Origin: Sipunculus nudus
Lineage: Eukaryota; Annelida; Sipuncula; Golfingiida; Sipunculidae
NCBI GenBank assembly: GCA_026874595.1
Contig: CM049313.1
Span: forward strand, 40,700,659 to 40,764,658
Direction: 5' to 3'
Length of the DNA: 64,000 nucleotides
Made by a program: the position numbers and the translations under genes. The notes under the pieces were generated by a model. The model searched no databases. It was not told the DNA's origin and was given only the letters and a program-made list of their open reading frames with translations. Positions 1 to 14,519 of this stretch are shown here, one piece after another (the first letter of the stretch is position 1; every line of letters starts with the position of its first letter).

Positions 1-1154
1 TCAGTCGTCAGGCTCGTGCACACAGCACCCTGATCAATTAGGCGTGAAATGCAGCGATGCGTATTGTTCTAACTCTATATGAGAACTAGTTATTGAGTCA
101 ATTTGGCTCACTAATTAAGCCAGTTTACATCCGTATGTAGCACACATGAACCTCTCGGTTTGTGGAATATGCGGAGGTGGAGAATGTTGGGCACCTTTTC
201 CAGGCACTCAACAGCTCGGACCACATGACCGAGGAGCCATACCTTGTGTTAGACAACATGGACCTAAAGATGCTCCTCCTTAACCAGTAACTCCCAGAGA
301 CACGATTGGGGGAATGGAAACAGGGCTACGGTATATTGAGGAGCAGGGCTTCGCTGCAGGGGACAGTGATGCCGACCGCTTAGACAAGTCTGTAATAATT
401 AAAAAAATAAAAGAACAAGATACCAGACAGATATGCTTTTGACATTCTTTAGACCCACATGAACTTAGTAGATCAACTGCTGGTTCATATATATACATTT
501 AGTTAATGTTTGTTCAGAAATATAAGCAATAATATCTCATAATTGTAGAATCTGAATAGGTCATCAATCTCGACAAGTGTTGTAGACACGTATATAAGAA
601 AAAAAAACAGTACTCCATGACGGATGTTTTTATTTTATAATTCACATTAATCATAACAATATCATATATATAGTTTATTATAACAAAATACTGAATGAAT
701 TATAACAAGTCCTCTAAACATTTAGGTCACATTGTATCTTTACCATCCGTCACCTTTATTGATTTGACAGTCCGACAGCCTTGCAATCCGAAGTAAATTA
801 GCGTATTACATTTAGTGTTGGATTATCAAGTCACGACTGTATGTGCTGATTTCATAATCTTTTAAATGGTTATTACTTTAATTTAAATTCTTTGAAATTA
901 AAAATTATTGAATCAGCTACATGATTTTATCAATCATTGTAATATAAGCTCTATCTGCAGGCTTTATTGTCTATAAAATATATAGTTGCTTAAGTTAGTA
1001 TTATTCATGAGAATTCCAAAATAAGATTATTTGTCTTATTTGAACATCTTAACATATATTCATAAAATTAGAATTAGGTAAGACAGCATACAAAAATTAT
1101 GTGTTTTACCTCCATAAATAATCGTTAAAAAAGAAACAATAAACTAGAATACGG
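1..1154. other. AT-rich non-coding DNA
   Basis: No repeat or exon recognised. The only frame over 60 codons (280-498, minus) has no recognisable protein. Confidence 0.7.
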
Positions 1155-2594
1155 GTAGTCGACAAGCGACTACGTGTATCCGCTTAAATCAGAATGGAAC
1201 GGGTGAAGTGAGGCATGGATTGAGTGGCAAGGGAAAATAGAGTGTTGCATATTAGCATGGATGTCTGCAGCCAAATTTTGTATGTAGGGTGCCCCCCCAC
1301 CCTAAAATCCAGAAAGCCGTTCAAGTTGTATACATATGCAAAATTTAAGGCAGATAAGTCAAACCACTACATGTATATGAGTGATTTTAGCCCATGGCAG
1401 ACAAACAGATGGACGCTGAGCAAAAATGGTTGCAGGTGGCACCACCAGTTTTGCGTATAATAAAGAGCTATGTGAGAACTATACACATGCAAAACTTTGG
1501 CCCAATCGGTCAAACGGTTCCCAAGATATGAGCTTGGATGTCTGCTGCATAAACTAGAATGCAGTTGGCGCCACCTGTCATAAAATCAAGAGAGCTGTCG
1601 GGGATGTATAAACCTGCAAAATTTTAGGCAGATATGTCAAACCATTGCCGAGATATGAGTGATTTTATCCCCTGCCAGACAAACAGACAGGAGCTGTGCA
1701 AATATGGCTGCAGGTGGCACCACCAGTTTTGCGTATGATGAAGAGCAATTTGAGATCTATACGCATGCAAAATTTTGGCCCAATCGGTCAAACAGTTCCT
1801 AAGATATGAGCTTGGATGTCTGCAGCGTAAACGTGAATGTAGGTGGCGCCACCTGTCATAAAATCAGAAAAGCTATCCAGGATGTATACGCATGCTCAAT
1901 TTCAGGTGAATTAGTCAAGTCACTGCAGAGATATGAGTGATTTTAACCCAAGGCAAACGAACAGATGGACACTGTGCAAACATGGTTGCAGGTGGCGCCA
2001 CCATTTTTTTGTATGTTATAAAGCTCTCCAAGGGCTACATTTGTGCAAAAAAATTTTCCTGATCGGTCAAACGGTTCCCGAGATAGGAGCTTGGATGTCT
2101 GCAGCGTAAACGTGAATGTAGGTGGCGCCACCTGTCATAAAATCAGAAAAGCTATCCAGGATGTTTATGCATGCCGAATTTCAGGTGAATTAGTCTAGTC
2201 ACTGCAGAGATATGAGTGATTTTAACCCAAGGCAGATGAACAGATGGACACTGTGCAAACATGGTTGCAGGTGGCGCCACCATTTTTTGTGTATGTTATA
2301 TAGCTCTCCAAGGGCTACATTTGTGCAAAAAAAATTTCCTGATCGGTCAAACGGTTCCGGAGATATGTGGGTTTATGTGTGGAAACAGACGCACAAACGG
2401 ACGCAGAGCGCAGAGGAAAGGTCAGAGGTCAAAACAAAATCGGGGCGCAGCCGTTCACATGTGATCCGAACATAATCCCGGGTTTCGTAAAATTCCGCCC
2501 AGTGGTTACGGAGGAGTTCTCTGGACACCTACGCCGCGGTGGCGGCGGCGTGCAGCTGAAAACATAGTATCCGCAAAACTGTTTTGGCGGATAC
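1155..2594. mobile_element. Dispersed element with four 278-bp tandem units
   Basis: GTGATTTTA (or A-rich variants) starts each unit at 1381, 1659, 1937 and 2216 (spacing 278, 278, 279 bp). Each unit has GGTGGCACCACC or GGTGGCGCCACC, TATGAGCTTGGATGTCTGC and CAGAAAAGCT-like stretches. The left edge has a perfect 7-bp hairpin GTAGTCG/CGACTAC (1155-1173) and then GTATCCGC (1176). The right edge has the hairpin GTATCCGC (2567) to GCGGATAC (ending 2594). No transposase is visible; all frames here are repeat shadows. The architecture (hairpin ends, core tandem repeats) resembles non-autonomous Helitron-like elements described in bivalves, but the class is inference. Confidence 0.7.
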
Positions 2595-4250
2595 AATAAC
2601 AACAATGTTCTTAATTATGGAAGTTTTGTTAGGTTACAATCAACCACATGGAGTTTCACTCCAGATTTAATATTTTGTTGCTTTGATTATTTCTTGCCAT
2701 GAATCCATGTAAATTCATTGCCATGGAGTTATATTTTCTGGCCATGCATAACTTTGGCAGTTTCCCTCATCAGTGAGCCACTTCACCTTAAACAAGCTAA
2801 TACAGCAGGAGAATACATTGTTTTTAATTTTTAGCAACAGTATATATAGATTTGACATGAAATATGGCCTGTGTATAACCTGTAAACAAGACAGATTTTG
2901 GAGTCTTTCCTGTGAGTTGGATCCATGGAGTTTGCCATTGTCATGACATAAACATGATTTGCATGGCTTTATATCTTCTCAAATGTGCCCTTCTTAATTT
3001 TATAACTAATTGCTATTGGGTATGGCATCTGTATTTTTTAAACTCTTTGAATTGTATAATAAAGGTTTCCTTTTATATCACAACTTTTAGCAATATCCAG
3101 TATTAAATGCCAATTGCAATTTTCTTTCCTCAACATTTTATCAGCCATTCAAGTCATAACACCTAAAGAAAGATTAACATGATTATTGCAGCATCTAATT
3201 TAATTGCTGGGGTTGTTTTGTGTCATAAATATTTTGAACTTGTCTAGATTCCAAGAGGGTAAACAAAATTTGATGTAATCATTTGAATGATTGTCTTACA
3301 TCTTGGACCAAGCTTTGTATCTTAGCAACAAGATCCTTAGTGTCAACACTGGTTATAAATTGACAGATAAAAAGTGTTGATTAAAGGTTGCTGTAACATT
3401 TAACCAAAGTCCCTACTGTAATGCAGTTTTATAATCACTCTGTGTACCATTATTTCTCTGTCCATACACAGTGATATAATCCCACTGAAGTCTCTCTCAA
3501 AGTGAGTTTTTGACAGTATTCTACAGTTCTCTGAATGAGATTATGCTCTTTTGAGATTTATATCAGTTTGCTCATATTGAACAAAAAAATATAGCAGTAT
3601 ACCCAAAATCCTGACAAGAGAATTGTTCCCTCCAGGTTTAAGTGGGTGTGCAAAGGGCACAGGGATGTGACCATGCAGTATAAGTACCCTAAGAACAGCA
3701 ACCAGGCAAGAATAAATCTGCAAATCAAGAGATTTTGGTGGCAAGTAGATGTGTATCGGCATTATGGAGCTGAATAATGCTTTTCTTAGACCACATCAAA
3801 ATCTCAAATTATGGTGGAATTCTTGCTAAAGTAAACAGCCAGCAAACTCAAGAAACCTCCAGACCTAATGTGTCCTAGATCTGTATGTCACAAGATTTGC
3901 AATGATAGGGCCAAGTACCTGTCAAAGGGTTTAGGCATTTACTTGTTGCAGAATCAACAATTACTATAATATCACATTGATGGAAAGGAGCAGAGCGAAT
4001 CAGAATAAAGCGTCTTTGGACGAGACAAGACATATGCTACCTTTGGTCCCAGATTTATACTTACGTTAGCTTGTAAAAAGGCAATATTGTGAAAACTTGC
4101 CAGAACTGCAGATAGTAATTCCAGTGTTTCAACTGCAGGTTTGACTTCTTAATTATACTGAGCACAATGCATATAAAACGTTGAATATATATCAGTATAG
4201 AAGTTAATATGTAAATGCTTAAAAATAATATATTCTTATCATATAGTTAC

Positions 4251-4345
4251 CTGCATCCTCATAGCAACAGACTATCAGACTATGGAATTATCCTCGTAGC
4301 AACAGACTATGGAATTATACTCATAGCAATAGACTATGGAATTTT
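4251..4345. repeat. About 33-bp tandem repeat, three copies
   Basis: CTCATAGCAACAGACTAT and GACTATGGAATTATC recur three times with slight changes; the first copy has an extra CAGACTAT. Confidence 0.85.
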
Positions 4346-5946
4346 CCTTGATTATCCATAAAAAAGTTGATAATTTCTTAAAACTCAGGCACTCTGAGAA
4401 GAGAAGACAGCTAAAGATTAAACTCCTGTTCCTGATTTCTAAATGCACTTGATCTCTATAGTAAATGGTGGTATAAAGATAGCATAATTAAAATCTCCAG
4501 AAACAGATCAAAGAGGACACTTTCTGTGCAGTCCTTGACCCCATGAACAGCAAGGGCAGAGAGTATAACCAAGTGGCTTGTTAGCAATTTGTAGCCAGGT
4601 GGCATTACGGTCAAGCCATGTCTTCACTAGCCCTAAGCTCAAGTAGGGCTGTATTGTAAGTACCAGCAATAGTGAGAGTAGACTGGTGTCTGCCTGTACT
4701 TCCTACACTCAGATAGGGAGGTCTTACTTTGCCAGGTGGAATTTCAAGGTTTCAGTATGGTAGAGGAACCTGTCCAACAGATGGCTGGCTGTGATGTGCT
4801 ATAAATCTGGATCAGTTTGATACACGGTGCAGACATTTATATATTTATCTTGTACTGGGTACAACCTGTCTGCTGGCAGTAGCCTCAGACGTTTTATGTG
4901 ACTTCTACTTGATTCATTTTTATTATATATTTATTATTGGCACATGTTGTCATTACTTGCCTACTTAGGATATATTTCATAAAAAGCTATGTTCCATGCC
5001 TGACAAGCAGATATGTGTTGTAATCAAAAGGTCTGGACATACCATTCAGAGAGGAAAACACTATCATATATTCTCAAATCTCAAGACCAATTATTTGTAT
5101 ACATGGCATTAAAAATCTTGATAAGAATCATGCAGTCAGATGGATACCAAATTGCTCAGAAACTCCCAAAATGAGAGGATGGAAATCCCTGATATTTATA
5201 TGATACATAAACATTTGGAACGTTGTGTAACTGTTGCTGTAGATCTGATGGCAGTAATCATTGCTGCTTTAATACCAATATATCTTTGCTGTATTAAGGG
5301 ATTATTGCTGATCTGTAATATACTTGGGAGCCCCAGGTCGAGGTACAAGGAGGTGGTGATGTTTTGATCAGACAGTCCTCCAGAAGGCGTAGGATCACCA
5401 TCTTACAGGAAATTATAGGAATTACTTCTTGGGGCAAGCATTATAAAATCACCCTTATCAAATGTGGATATTGGAGAAATTAAATGTGTATTTTTATCAG
5501 TTCAGGCCATGATCATTTATAAATTAATATTATTAGTTGCATTTTTAAAACTTAAACTAACATTGAATAAAACCCAATATATTTCTGTATATTTTGTTAG
5601 TTTGAGTTTGTCATCAAGAAAGATTTAGAGAAGAATTAAGGATTTATCTTTGATTTTTGTTCAACGTGTGATAATTGAAAGTTTCTATATTTGGTATAGA
5701 ATAATATGTTTTGATTTGCTTGGTTTGATACCATAAACAGCAGATGACATAAATTAGGCTTGTATATATTAAGTCCATTGCATTTACTCAGAGAATAATA
5801 TTTCTGGTGGCCATAATTCTTTTAGAAAGATGAACTGTGGTCTAAAATCTTAGGACATTAAAAACTTTGCTGGGCTCAACATAAACGGTTAATCACTTGC
5901 CCAGAACAAGTAAAAATTGTGGTAGGGAAACCAGCAAGGGGTTCCT

Positions 5947-6235
5947 ACTTGCCCAAGTGGGCAAGTGGGTGCAACATATATCCCTATAAGGCCTGAATCT
6001 TGTCCAATCCAAAGTGTGCCACTTTCTTTTTCAAGAGAAGTGAAATCATATTTTAATACCTCTAACTTCAATTACATGCATGTTTTAAATATGCAAATGC
6101 TAAAGAGAAATATAATTAAAAAATAATCATGTGGATCACATTTTTTTGGATGCAACCATAATTACTGATTTTTCTGGGACAAGTAAAAATTCATGTAGGG
6201 CAAGTAAAAGCTAGCTGATACTTGCCCTACTTTGC
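5947..6235. repeat. Inverted-repeat element with CTTGCCC hairpins
   Basis: ACTTGCCCA/TGGGCAAGT with a 2-base spacer (5947-5966), and a perfect 12-bp hairpin GTAGGGCAAGTA / TACTTGCCCTAC with a 12-base loop (6195-6230). CAAGTAAAAATT recurs at about 5908 and 6180. Possibly a small foldback element. Confidence 0.5.
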
Positions 6236-7104
6236 AAATACAAAGTCAAGCTCTGCTTCGGCTACATTCTATTGCATTTCATCTAGTGCCATTGCATATG
6301 AGATCATCTTGCCCCGGGTTATCACAGAGCAAAGTGGATAAAAGTCTGATAATGAGGTTTGATCAGTATTGCAAATGCTCTTGTCTGGGCAGCTTTTAAG
6401 TTAATTACTTCCATATGGCTGTTTGGGGTTCAGATAAAACAGGAAATTTAGTCTTGAGTGATCAGTGTGGATGCCCTTTCTGGTTGAATTTAAGAAAGAT
6501 AGCCGGGCATTCAGTTTCATCTGTTTTACGGTTTGTGTTAGTCAAATGAGGGGCTCGGCTAATAACTGCATTAAAGTAATAGCTGAACCAGCATGCTTAT
6601 TGTTCTTCAAGGACTACACAACGGCTGTAATAGTCAGATCAGGAAATTACAAGAAAAACTGTGTACTGAATAAACAGCATATCATGAATCATTTGAAGGC
6701 AAGTGAAGGTGGGAGTATGAAAAAGAGTTTTCCAGAGATTTTTTATTTTATATTAATACAAAGTTTAACTTTCAAATATTTAAAATATCAAGTAATCCTT
6801 TCAGGTACAACTTATCAGAAGCATATAAAGACTTGTGTCCTACTATAGTATTTCAGATAATTAGCGATTCATTACATGAATTAACCTTTATGATAATTAA
6901 TCAAAAGCTAGCTTTTATGGTTTACCTCAGAATTCCTGTGCCAACAGGAAAAACTTTTACAGCTTTTACAGCATTCTCTTTCAGTTTTACCATAAAACCT
7001 CCTTAATTGAACCACAGAAGTCAATAGGAAATCTGTTTTCACTTCCTTTAAACAAGTTTGTTACATGTGTTTCTTTTAAGGCATTGAAATTTTGCATCAA
7101 ACAA

Positions 7105-7250
7105 GTATCATCCAGGCCAGACTTCAGAAACTTAGTTCCTCCCTACCTGCTTTCCAAAAGTATACTATTGTTCAGGCCAGCTTTCCCAAACTCATATCAT
7201 CCAGGCCAGTTTTCATAAACTAGTATCATCCAGACCAACTTTCCCAAGAG
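7105..7250. repeat. Degenerate tandem repeat (ATCCAGGCCAG-type)
   Basis: AGTATCATCCAGGCCAGACT-like blocks followed by TTCCCAAACTC-like blocks recur about four times at uneven spacing. Confidence 0.65.
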
Positions 7251-10200
7251 ATCATTGATCGTCCTGAAAGTTTGTAATTTCCTAGTATTTCCTTTTCTCA
7301 TATTCTGTTTCTATTAATCTTTTCAGGATTATTTCTATGAGGTAACAATTTAAAAGGATTTAAAACAGGTGACATTAATGTTTCTATCACTAATGAATGA
7401 GATAAGTCTAAAGGTATAATGTGTTTTACAGCATTTATAGTCATTTAACACTGTATAAAAGTGAGGGTGTTTCACAATAACATGTAAACATGGTATTCAG
7501 AATAAAAGTTTCCATAACTGCATGCAACACAATGGTATCTAATAAAAGCAAACAAAGCACTGCTTAGTATTTTTGCATCTCTGTGGTATATTGTGGTAGA
7601 TCTATTGTTTCTTAATGGTAATGGGGAAGTTATAGTCCCAGCAGTGAGACTGTGCCCATGGTGTTACTGCAACAAAGGTATCAGATGCTGCACTTGTTCA
7701 TGGCAATTTTGTCTTGATGGAATCCATTAGATATTAAATCTAGAGCATCTATCTAAAGAAAATTGTGACAAGTGTCCAGAATAATTACCCTTAGAATTTT
7801 CCACTCACTGAAAGCTTTTTCGCTATACTTCTGTGCTGTTTGCATGAAAATCCTGTTATTAACACCTTTACTAACATGCTGATGTCATCTTATTCTATCA
7901 TTCTTGAGAAGATATAAATAATATGTCCTACTCATGGTAGAAATTATAAGCATGCTGAAATATTGCTTGATGGGTAACCATATAGGTATAAAATGACTGC
8001 ATATCCATATATAGGGTCAGATAGATGTCTAAAGTAATTTTTCTTTTTTTTGCATATATCAATATATTGGTCTCTCTTTGGGATTCTAAGTTTGCTCAAT
8101 TGTTATCATTTTAACTCACACTTGATTGCCCATTTGTTTTGATATTTACAGTTGTTGTGACTTTTCCACTTGGAGCCATTGTAGATCTTCCTCAGAAAAG
8201 TAAACTGTTTGTAACAGAATTCAAAACATTAACTTTATTTATAATTATATAAAGAAAATTAATATTTATCCATAGCATAGCATGCATATTGAAGGAGACA
8301 GCAAGGAAGATTTGTTGATTTCATTGTTGATTTTGTTTTCTTATTTCTGTATTTGTGCATGGACAAAGCACAAACTCAGCAATCAGCATGGTAACACATT
8401 TGGTGGGTGATGGGTGCAGATCCAACAGTTTGAGTACATGCTAGTCTAAAATCTGGAACTTTGTGGATTGTTATGCATAGTTTTCTGACATAAAAATCTG
8501 TCAGATGAAACAATAAACAGGTTTGTGACTCTGGAATAATAATGATAAACAATTAAAAAACCACCAAGTGCTTGAAGTGTTTGTCTTTCCTGACATGTTG
8601 TTTACATGCTCCAAGTGCTAAGGAAAGGAAGCTGTTTGAAAATTTATTCCAGGACAGCTTGGTGCTATGTTGATAAAACTGACCAGAAGATGCTGTGAAT
8701 CAGGGAAGCTGCTGATTAGATGATATATAGTGCTGATATGTTATCAGGTACTTCTCTCACCAGGGATATGCAGTAACGCTCCCAGCAAGGTCTGTAAGTG
8801 TTTACAGGTGCCGCTGCGGTTTAAAGCTACAGGTTAAATTTGAAAAAAATGTTCCCTGGCTTTAACATAAAGTTTGTATTACTCTGTAGCAAAAATAACA
8901 TAATAATGTGTAACATCCCTAATTATTTTTTTCCTCTTATTTTACTCATATCCTTGGGTTTTACTTGTAATTTTAACCCCCCAAAAACTTCTTGTCTCAG
9001 TATTGTATAGTTTCCACAAGGCAAATTTAACCGAGAAAAAGGAAAAAAAATAGTGAATTATATCCATTCCTGATAGCCACAAAATAGAGAATTACAGGAA
9101 TGGCCTCTTGGACCCTAACTGATAGGTCTTTATTGTAGGCATCCACCTATTACTAACACTTATACTGTACTTGGAATTTTTGTCAAATCTATTTTAAAGT
9201 CATTTTTCTGGTGCTAGCATCCCTCAGGTATACTTGGTGTGTACATGTGAAATTTAAGGTTTTCATTGGTCATTTATATCCCTGTTACTATATATATATA
9301 TGTATGTGTGTGTGTTCAAAAGGAGAGAAATATTTAGATGAGCAGATATACATGTGTATCATATAATGGTTTTATAAAAAAAAATAGAATGAAAGCTGTT
9401 CCAGGGAGTATATGTTAAGATGTGTACCAGGAGACCTCCTTAAACCACGAGTGATGCACGTTACGATCAGCGCTGGCAGAGCATGTCTTTTTCAGTTCTA
9501 TTTTAAGTGGATCGGATCAAAGAAGGTACTGGTGAAAAACCAGCAAATTTCTCAACAGCTTAGCATGCCTTGCCAATAATAGACAAAGGTTACGTGTTAG
9601 GCCACTTTTGTAGACGCCTGCTTGATCTCTGGTAAAACAATGCCATGCAGTAGAAAAACAGACAACCGCATCTGTCTTGTATCATGAAATAATGAGTACC
9701 AATGTGAAAGATTACGAGCCTTTACTGTTTTTAAGGTTATTTCATATATAAAGAAGAAAAAAAAAAAAACACACTGAAACTAAAACTAGATGAAATAAAA
9801 AATATAAAACATAACTTTTCAGGTGTGCTGAGGTTAAATTGTCAATAAATTTTAATGATTTACGTGAGGTATGTGAAAGGTTTTATAGATATGGGCTTGT
9901 TTCAAGTTCATCATGTTTCCTCACAGCAGCTTGAACTGTTGGAGCCAGGCATTTCTCTGTTTAGTTCTGGTTTTCATGGCTGTAATAGCCAGAACATACC
10001 TCTTGCTGAAAAACACAGTACAGTTAGATTGGTGCAAGAATTCCCATTCATTTGTATCTTATCTAGATTCTGTCTGCGATATATATAAATATTCAGGCTT
10101 AGAGGTAGATCTGCCACACTGAATCAACTCTCACACCAGTTTATTTTGTTGATGGGAATATATCTATATGAAAAAAGGTGTTGATTAAAATGTAAAATAT

Positions 10201-13036
10201 AGAAAAAAATAAATATCTTGAATTTTTTAATTTGTTTCAAATTATTATAAAAATTAAAAAAAGACTACACTTTCAGTTGATTGCACTTCTTTGTTTATCC
10301 ATTAAATGTAAGTAATTATTTGATCACCTTTGTAATATCTTACTTTGTAACTGGATGGTACTATACAGTAAAGAAGAAATAAGGTAAAAAAAAATCTATA
10401 TATTTTCACATCCAAGGAGTCCAGATTCAAACAGAAAAGACCGGAAGGAAAATGCCAAGGAGACTGGAGATTTGATATGTCATGAACATCTGTCCAGCCA
10501 TTAGGCTGACATGGTAATGCCTATGTGGTAGGGTTTGGTGATATATTGGTTGTGGCAATATGGAGCCCCGGCATTGATGTGTTTTATATTCTGTTGATGC
10601 TTGCCCATTTCAAATATTCTTTATTATCCATAAAAAAATATGCACTATACTTTTTATCATTTGAAACCACAACCTTGGAAAGAATCGCTGTAAAATAAGC
10701 ATAGGGATAAAACAAAGAAATGAGTAAATAAGATTGAAAAAGAATATAAAAATTGAAATTAATAAAAGTGTAAAAATTCTTAGAGAAAAGATTGTAAAAA
10801 AAATGCCAACTTCTTTGTTATCACCAGAATACATTCATATCTTTTTTACAAAGCCCCTCACATCACTTCTAGCAGTTAATGCCTGATACAGTTTCTGTTT
10901 GTACACTGTGTACACATGTACATGTCAAATTAAATCATTCCATAGTGCATGATTGAACATATAAGACTGGATAAAATACCACAGGATGAATGACCAGAAC
11001 ACACTCTCCAGCTGCTCATATGCTGTGTTTCTAATTTCTTTGTGAAAACATGCCTGTTTGTTTTGACAGCAGCAGTTGTTGTTGAACAATAAGCAACACT
11101 TGCTTAGTTATGGTGTACAGAAAAAGGACAGCATGCTGCTGTAGTTGCCAGACCCTGTGTCAATAAAACATGTCATATGTCAAATTAGCAGATCCTTTTG
11201 TGGCTGGAATTTGTAAAATCACAGGAACTGGATCCATTTAGTATATATATTTTAAAACCTGTAGCAGTGCTTTAAACCAGATGTGTATTTACAGTTCTTG
11301 TACCTGAGTGATGGTCAGCAGCACTTGCTGTCTATTTTAAAGAAATATCTTTTCGGAAAAACTGTGTGTGTAATTAACTTATTCTTTATATAATACTACT
11401 TTGCAGTTTAATTCTTAATTATTACATTTCTAATTGCATTGTCCTGTTAAATTTGAGATTTAAAAACATTTAACAGCCTAAAAAAACAAATATCTGGAGG
11501 AGGTGTTATAAGACATATATGGGTTTTATATACTAGTAATCTCCTCGTAAGAAAACTGTATGATTGTCTTGTGTCTTTATAAGTAAAATCCTGATACACC
11601 TTTGAGTGTCTCAGTTATGTCTTTGCTATTTACCAAGTATATTCAGCTGCATGCAAAATGGCTTTTAAAAATGTAACTGTCAGGTATCTTTGAAAAGAAG
11701 AATAAGGTGAACACTTGTTTACTATATTGAGATGGGGCATTTTGTTTATTCAGCAAGACCATCATCATAGTATTCGGGCTGCATTTGGCCTGGCAGGCAA
11801 AGCTGACCTATGATGCATTCGTCAGTTCAGTGACACAGATTTCTCATAGCTAGATTTGTATATACTGAACACTTATGTAGCACATTTAAGTTTGATCAGG
11901 ATCCTGGTAATTAAAATCTGGTGATCCAGAAAGTTGACTGAGGTATGTAATATATGTGGTCTCCTATCTTAGAATTTGTCAGTGTCACTGCTGGTTATAT
12001 GTACAAGAGTGTGGGTAAATGCTAATAAGTAAATGTATTTCTTTTTTGGGGAACCCTCGATCTGACTTTGCCAATATTCTCCTGAGGCAGAACACGGGGC
12101 TAATGGCCACAATATGGTAATTAATCAGCTCTGTAGCTCCTTAGAGCTCCTGCTTTACACATAGATAAAACCAAGTGTTTAAATTCATGATCCTTCTGTC
12201 ACTTTCTCTGGAGGGTTGTTTAATTTGATCAAACGAGGCACCCTCATATCAGACATCAAAGACTTTAATATTCAGTTCACTGCATGCTCAGGGTGGGCTT
12301 TGGAAATGAAAATTAAGTACATTACATTTTCAATTTTTTACACGAAATTCACACTTTATTGCACACAGACAAATTAACAGGCTGTGAATATGAACTTTTT
12401 AAGTCACTACTCTGAATGGTAATTTAGATCTACGTCAGCACTAGGTGTATTTATTAAGGCCTTAAGTTGTAACTCATAGGGATTAACCCCATGTAGGACC
12501 AACTGTAGGTAATAAAGGAAAAAAAAAACTGAAACAGCTCATCATATATATAATATGAACACCTCTTTTTGTTCTCTTTGGTTAGAGTTGCAAACATATT
12601 CCCACTACCCTCTGTCTCAATTGTAAGAAGGGAAAATCTATCCATAAAAAGTGGAGCATTATAGTCTTCACCAGACCACACTGCCTGTCAATCGGGCTGA
12701 TTGACAAGCTGACAAATTACTTAATACTGATTTGGACAATAATGTCTTAGAAACAATTATACGCCTCAGATTGGATTCTTAATGGTAAAAAGCAGCTAGT
12801 AATCTTTCAGTTATATTACAACCATCATTCACCTCTGTCAGTTCAGATCCTTTTTAACATATACATGCATGTTTGAACTATTAATTCTTTTGATATTAAG
12901 CTTTTAATGCTGCATATTCTTCAATATACATCATTCATGCAAAGAACTCTAAAAGGGTGCAGACATGTTTGATATGAGTTGAAAATTATATCAGTTATCA
13001 AACCTGAAAATAAATTTAAATCATATGTGTTCCTTA

Positions 13037-13297
13037 ATCATTCTACATTTAATGAGAAGCTATTTTGATATACACGATCACTTAATAAAATACAGTATAT
13101 TTTTCATCCAGATAAACTTTCTAAAAGCTCTCAAGACTTAGAGATTTCTTGTGTCACATGTCATAAATTATTCTACATTTAATGAGAAGCCATTTTGATA
13201 TGCAAGATCACTTCATAAAAAGCAGTATGTTTTTCATCCAGATAGATTTTCTAAAAAGCTTTCAAGACTTAAAGATATCTTGTGTCACAGTCATGAA
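13037..13297. repeat. 131-bp tandem duplication
   Basis: ATTCTACATTTAATGAGAAG recurs 131 bp apart, and TTTTTCATCCAGATA and CTTGTGTCAC keep the same order in both copies. Confidence 0.9.
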
Positions 13298-14519
13298 CTT
13301 TCCTAATTGAGTGGTTCTTTTTATTACTAAGGGATGTTTAACTTTTTTTCTCAGAAATATGGTAGCAGCTAGGTTGGTTGATACATAAAATTACTTCTGA
13401 CTGGTGTGAAGTTCTTGGGCTGCAATCAGAACTTTTTACAGTGTTAGTTTCTTTTGAAGTCTGAGGGTATTTTTGCATATCTACGTCAGTTCTTGAGTAG
13501 ATTTTTTAAGTGTTGATAATGTTGAAAGGTTCTAGGAAAAATTCTCCACTAGAAAAACATCAGGGAAAACCATTTCTTGCGTAAAGATATAAATGATTAA
13601 GGGTGTGTCAACAAGAGCTATTTATTTCTGTCCCACCATTTTTCTCAAGATAAAGACACAATGGTTTAAGCTGGGGAGTGATTATTAAGCTCCTCATGAG
13701 CTTATCAGGGTCTTTTCAGGATGCACAGAAATATTGTTATCACCACCATGTGATGTGATTGGCTTAAACCCTGCAACTCATCAGACCACCGAGGCAAGTC
13801 CTTAATTATGGTGACCTTTCATAGGATGCTCCTACTTCAGGAACTCCTTAGAAAACAAACAGATCCACACACCCCTTTGATGCTGATGATAACTCCACCT
13901 CTGGTTATTATATTTTACGGAAATTGTTCCTCTGGGACTGCGATGAGACGCATGCACAGGCACAGGCCAAGAGCTCTTGACATTCAGTGCATGCTTCCAG
14001 GCATTGCTGCCACAGCCTGCTCCAGCCTCTGTAAAGCTGGGCTGCCAGACACCAGCTTACTCATTTCAGCACCAGCAATTTTTCATTTTTCACCCAGTGG
14101 ATTCTTTTAATGAGTTGCCATTCAAAGTTACCCGGTAGGAAAGGTTAAATCAGCATGGAGATATTTTGCTCATGGTCCTTAAGGTTGAGTGGAAATCATC
14201 AAGGGGGACTAGGAAAAAATTATTACAACTATTTAATAATTTCTGATTTGGATAGAAAGTGCCACATATTTTTTAAGTAGAGTTCCTACAAGTATAAAAT
14301 CCCTTGATATAAAATATTTTTTGTAAAGACCTTCCATGAAAGTGCTTTAATAAATATAGCTGGTTTTGGAAATTCCTTTTATTTCTCTCCATGAGTTACA
14401 AAGAGAACTAAGAAATTCTGAAAGCTAACATGAGAATAAAAATCTCTTTATTTGGTGATTGAGACTTATTACAGAATAAAATAAAATTTGGGGGGGGGGG
14501 GGGAGTCAGATTAATTGTA

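Larger units (their letters stand above)
2595..14489. other. Long intron-like unique DNA
   Basis: Apart from the small duplications and hairpin element listed at 4.25, 5.95, 7.1 and 13.0 kb, I see only AT-rich unique sequence, short A/T runs and a small TA/TG run at about 9288-9314. Frames at 6465-6848 and 13808-14110 have no recognisable domain or splice context. Inferred to be upstream intron of the convertase gene. Confidence 0.65.

Noticed and set aside
6465-6848. 127-codon plus frame, the longest non-repeat frame
   Set aside because: Composition is that of AT-rich intron with no recognisable motif; such a length can occur by chance in 64 kb.
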